Below are positions 14,414-16,269 of a stretch of DNA of 16,269 nucleotides, piece after piece; the stretch's first letter is position 1, and each line of letters begins with the position of its first letter. The position numbers and the translations under genes are program-made. The stretch spans positions 1 through 16,269 of the forward strand of contig JASBTO010000244.1 of the NCBI GenBank assembly GCA_030148365.1. Reading direction: 5' to 3'. The notes below the pieces were generated by a model, which saw only the letters and a program-made list of their open reading frames with translations, made no database searches and was not told where the DNA came from. Source of the stretch: Kangiellaceae bacterium. Lineage in GTDB: Bacteria; Pseudomonadota; Gammaproteobacteria; Enterobacterales; Kangiellaceae.

Positions 14414-15559
14414 ATGCCTAACATGTTTGAACTGGTCGATAACTGTCAGAACAGCGCGGTTATCAAGGTTGTCGGTGTCGGTGGTGGTGGCGGAAACGCT
14501 GTCGAGCACATGGTATCGGCGAATATCGACGGTGTGGAATTTATCTGCGCCAACACAGATGCCCAGGCATTGTCGGCTTCATCGGCCCGCACCGCCTTGC
14601 AGATGGGCAACAACCTGACCCGCGGCCTCGGCGCGGGCGCTGATCCGGAAGTTGGCCGTCAGGCCGCTCTCGAAGATCGGGATCGCATCGGTGAAGCGCT
14701 CGAAGGTGCCGACATGGTGTTTATCACCGCCGGCATGGGCGGTGGCACCGGCACCGGCGCCGCGCCCGTGGTCGCCGAAGTCGCCAAGGAAATGGGTATC
14801 CTGACCGTCGCGGTGGTCACCAAGCCCTTCTTCTTTGAAAAGAAGAAGCGCATGCAAATGGCGGAGCAGGGTATCGAGGAGCTGCGCAAATGGGTCGATT
14901 CCCTGATTATCGTTCCCAACGACAAGGTGCTCACCCAGTTCAAGGGTGTGTCCATGACCAAAGCCTTCAGCGCCGCCAATGAAGTACTGCACGGCGCGGT
15001 TCAGGGCATTGCCGAACTGATCACCTCTCCGGGTCTGATTAACGTCGACTTTGCCGACGTGCGTACCGTAATGGCCGAGCAGGGCCGGGCAATGATGGGA
15101 TCCGGTCGCGCCAAGGGCGAGGATCGGGCCAGGGAAGCGGCCAATATCGCTGTCGCCAGCCCGCTGCTTGAAGATGTCGATCTGTCCGGCGCCCGGGGTG
15201 TACTGGTCAACGTGACCGCCAACGAAGACATGACTATCGACGAGTACGCCGAAGTGATGGAAGTGGTCAATGCCTTTGCCCACGATGACGCCACCGTGGT
15301 TGTCGGTACCGCTATCGACAACACGCTGGAAGATGAGTTGCGGGTCACCGTGGTGGCAACCGGTCTTGGCCGGGAAGAAGACAAGCCGGTGCGTCTGGTG
15401 GCCAACGCCACCCGCAAAGCCGATGGCAGCCCGGACTACAACGAGCTGGACCGCCCGACCGTTATCCGCAACCAGGCGGGCAGTAGCCAGAAACAGGCGG
15501 TGGGTTCGGATCTGGATTATCTGGATATTCCGGCCTTCCTGCGCAAGCAGGCCGACTGA
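14414..15559 (+). CDS. ftsZ: Cell division protein FtsZ (tubulin-like GTPase)
   Basis: FtsZ polymerises with GTP into the cytokinetic ring that organises septal wall synthesis. The 381-residue product (E. coli 383) has the N-terminal nucleotide loop VVGVGGGGGNAVEHM at 19-33, CANTDAQAL at 45-53, and the tubulin signature G109-G-G-T-G-T-G115 followed by AAPVVAE. NDKVL follows at 169-173. The T7 loop NVDFADVRTVM at 210-220 has catalytic D212 and D215 that act on the neighbouring subunit. DELRVTVVATGLG closes the globular domain at about 319. A short polar linker (about 320-365) leads to the conserved tail peptide DYLDIPAFLRKQAD (368-381) that binds FtsA, ZipA and other partners. All key residues are present. 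A strong ribosome site precedes ATG 14414. It is the last gene of the coupled cluster; lpxC follows after 360 bases. Confidence 0.99.
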   Translation: MPNMFELVDNCQNSAVIKVVGVGGGGGNAVEHMVSANIDGVEFICANTDAQALSASSARTALQMGNNLTRGLGAGADPEVGRQAALEDRDRIGEALEGADMVFITAGMGGGTGTGAAPVVAEVAKEMGILTVAVVTKPFFFEKKKRMQMAEQGIEELRKWVDSLIIVPNDKVLTQFKGVSMTKAFSAANEVLHGAVQGIAELITSPGLINVDFADVRTVMAEQGRAMMGSGRAKGEDRAREAANIAVASPLLEDVDLSGARGVLVNVTANEDMTIDEYAEVMEVVNAFAHDDATVVVGTAIDNTLEDELRVTVVATGLGREEDKPVRLVANATRKADGSPDYNELDRPTVIRNQAGSSQKQAVGSDLDYLDIPAFLRKQAD

Positions 15560-15570
15560 GCCGGGCGTGG

Positions 15571-15583
15571 CCGCCAGCGGCGG
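15571..15583 (+). other. Small GC stem-loop just after ftsZ
   Basis: CCGCC (15571-15575) pairs with GGCGG (15579-15583) around a 3-base AGC loop, 11 bases after the ftsZ stop. It is followed by TGCCAAACCC rather than a T run, so it is not a classical terminator. It may stabilise the mRNA 3' end or be chance in GC-rich DNA. Confidence 0.4.
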
Positions 15584-15589
15584 TGCCAA

Positions 15590-15631
15590 ACCCTGTCGGA
15601 ATTCTGGCTCGGCCAGACACACCGTCAGGGT
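15590..15631 (+). other. Stem-loop 2: two-tier hairpin
   Basis: ACCCTGTCGG (15590-15599) pairs with CCGTCAGGGT (15622-15631) with a single T/T mismatch. Inside it TCTGGC (15603-15608) pairs perfectly with GCCAGA (15612-15617) around a 3-base loop. A GGGTTTGTTTT stretch follows at 15640-15650, about 8 bases beyond the stem. This is too far for a standard intrinsic terminator but suggestive. Confidence 0.6.
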
Positions 15632-15720
15632 GAAGTAACGGGTTTGTTTTGGGCAGTGCCCGGCCTTGTGCCGGCACCCCCTTCGCCGGGATGGTGTCGG
15701 GCACTGCACAATTCACCCTG
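15626..15720 (+). repeat. Nested inverted repeats forming a large hairpin (stem-loop 3)
   Basis: The outer arms CAGGGTGAA (15626-15634) and TTCACCCTG (15712-15720) are perfect 9-bp complements. Within them GCAGTGCCCG (15653-15662) and CGGGCACTGC (15698-15707) are perfect 10-bp complements, extendable by a G-U and a C-G pair. An innermost CCGGC/GCCGG pair (15671-15675 / 15685-15689) closes the apex. The left outer arm also takes part in stem-loop 2, so the two folds compete. Whether this acts as RNA, as a cruciform or as a dispersed repeat is not known from the sequence. Confidence 0.65.
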
Positions 15721-15811
15721 CATTCAGTTAACAAGGAGTAGGCTGTTGGAAATCACCCCGGATCGCCGTGGAGAAGGCTTCATGGAACGGTCAGAAAATG
15801 GTCAAAAAAAA

Positions 15812-15840
15812 TTCAAACAACTGTTAGTTTGTGTTAAGAT
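15812..15840 (+). promoter_or_regulatory. Putative sigma-70 promoter of lpxC
   Basis: TTCAAA (15812-15817, 4 of 6 to TTGACA) and TAAGAT (15835-15840, 4 of 6 to TATAAT) are separated by 17 bases. TG at 15832-15833 forms an extended -10 (TGT before TAAGAT). An A8 tract lies just upstream of the -35, as an UP-like element. Transcription would begin near 15847, giving a leader of about 70 bases. In E. coli lpxC also has its own promoter, which fits. Confidence 0.55.
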
Positions 15841-15909
15841 TCGCGAAAATTTTGGCTAGCCCCCCCTTGAGGATCGGCAACAAAGCCAGCATTTCCGCGG
15901 TCTGAGACC

Positions 15910-15914
15910 GGAGA
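15910..15914 (+). promoter_or_regulatory. Ribosome-binding site of lpxC
   Basis: GGAGA lies 5 bases before ATG 15920 and supports that codon as the lpxC start. It gives the standard MI-[KR]-Q-R-T-L N-terminus of the family. Confidence 0.75.
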
Positions 15915-15919
15915 AAATT

Positions 15920-16269
15920 ATGATTAGACAACGTACACTCAAGACCGCTATCCGCGCTACAGGTGTTGGCCTGCATACCGGTGAGAAAGTGTATCTGACC
16001 TTGCGCCCGGCGCCGGTCAATACCGGAGTGGTCTTTCGTCGCGTGGATCTGGAACCTGCCGTTGAAATCGCAGCGATCCCGGAAAACGTCGGTGATACCA
16101 CTTTATCTACCTGTCTGGTCAAGGATGGCGTGCGGATATCTACAGTGGAGCATCTGCTTTCGGCAATGGCTGGCCTCGGCATCGACAATGCCTACATTGA
16201 CGTGTCAGCGCCGGAAGTGCCGATCATGGATGGCAGCTCCGGACCCTTCGTTTTTCTGATTCAGTCCGC
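15920..16269 (+). CDS. lpxC: UDP-3-O-acyl-N-acetylglucosamine deacetylase LpxC, N-terminal 116 residues
   Basis: Partial gene running off the right edge with an open frame. LpxC is the cytoplasmic zinc enzyme that catalyses the committed step of lipid A synthesis. The visible part begins MIRQRTLKTAIRATGVGLHTGEK with the classical T-G-V-G-L-H-T/S-G motif (14-21). It continues to STVEHLLSAMAGLGIDNAYID (74-94), in which E77 and H78 correspond to the catalytic Glu and first zinc His of E. coli (E78, H79). The family motif EVPIMDGSSGPFVFLI follows at 99-114. The second zinc site and the insert of domain II lie beyond the window. Separation from ftsZ by a promoter-like region suggests partly independent transcription. 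Elsewhere LpxC is controlled by FtsH proteolysis through its C-terminus, which is not visible here. Confidence 0.98.
   Translation, partial: MIRQRTLKTAIRATGVGLHTGEKVYLTLRPAPVNTGVVFRRVDLEPAVEIAAIPENVGDTTLSTCLVKDGVRISTVEHLLSAMAGLGIDNAYIDVSAPEVPIMDGSSGPFVFLIQS

Larger units (their letters stand above)
15560..15919. other. ftsZ-lpxC intergenic region (about 360 bases)
   Basis: This is the only long stretch without an accepted gene. The first half (to about 15720) is GC-rich and full of inverted repeats, listed separately. The second half becomes AT-rich from about 15780 and holds A8 (15804-15811), a promoter-like pair, an 8-bp palindrome GGCTAGCC (15854-15861), C7 (15860-15866) and the lpxC ribosome site. 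A short open frame with ribosome sites ends at 15859. No tRNA-like fold and no hairpin directly followed by a U run was seen, so a canonical intrinsic terminator after ftsZ is not evident. Confidence 0.8.

Noticed and set aside
15653..15710. Intrinsic terminator for ftsZ at stem-loop 3
   Set aside because: The strong stem is followed by ACAATTCACC, not a U run, so termination there is not supported by sequence alone.
15626..15720. Calling the nested palindrome a MITE
   Set aside because: No target-site duplication is visible next to the 9-bp outer arms and no second copy exists in the window.
1..16269. CRISPR arrays, tRNA or rRNA genes, insertion sequences, toxin-antitoxin or phage genes
   Set aside because: No spaced direct repeats, tRNA-like folds, transposase motifs or foreign-looking composition were found. 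Every accepted gene belongs to the dcw cluster or lpxC.

Overview
The window is a nearly complete dcw (division and cell wall) cluster of a Gram-negative bacterium. In order it holds rsmH (3' end only), ftsL, ftsI, murE, murF, mraY, murD, ftsW, murG, murC, ddl, ftsQ, ftsA, ftsZ and lpxC (5' end only), all on the + strand. The gene order, the adjacent lpxC, the meso-diaminopimelate DNPR motif in MurE and the FtsZ tail ending in DIPAFLRKQAD point to a gammaproteobacterium. From memory of the family the FtsA and FtsZ tails look closer to Pseudomonas and its marine relatives than to enterics. The DNA is GC-rich with GC-rich third positions. No sign of horizontal transfer, mobile elements, CRISPR, tRNA or rRNA was seen.

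Layout. Positions 1-13091 are essentially one continuous coding block. Neighbouring genes overlap by 1-14 bases at eleven junctions (ATGA, TGATG or longer overlaps), and the only gap is 18 bases between mraY and murD. ftsQ and ftsA are 34 bases apart, and ftsA and ftsZ are 58 bases apart across an AT-rich gap. After ftsZ comes the only real intergenic region, about 360 bases. It holds a GC-rich, strongly structured part next to ftsZ and an AT-rich part with a promoter-like sequence in front of lpxC.

How the genes work together. MurC, MurD, MurE and MurF add the peptide stem to UDP-MurNAc, with D-Ala-D-Ala supplied by Ddl. MraY and MurG then build lipid I and lipid II at the membrane. FtsW (glycosyltransferase) and FtsI (transpeptidase) polymerise and cross-link septal peptidoglycan, regulated through FtsL and FtsQ. 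FtsZ forms the cytokinetic ring and FtsA anchors it to the membrane. LpxC commits precursor to lipid A, and RsmH methylates 16S rRNA. All catalytic motifs checked are intact.

I find no new multi-gene system here. The observations most worth a second look are in the non-coding DNA: alternative RNA pairings downstream of ftsZ, a possible leader peptide before lpxC, and a 14-codon open frame bridging ftsQ and ftsA. Smaller oddities are a Cys-Cys-Cys run directly after the MurE P-loop and a poorly spaced murD start.
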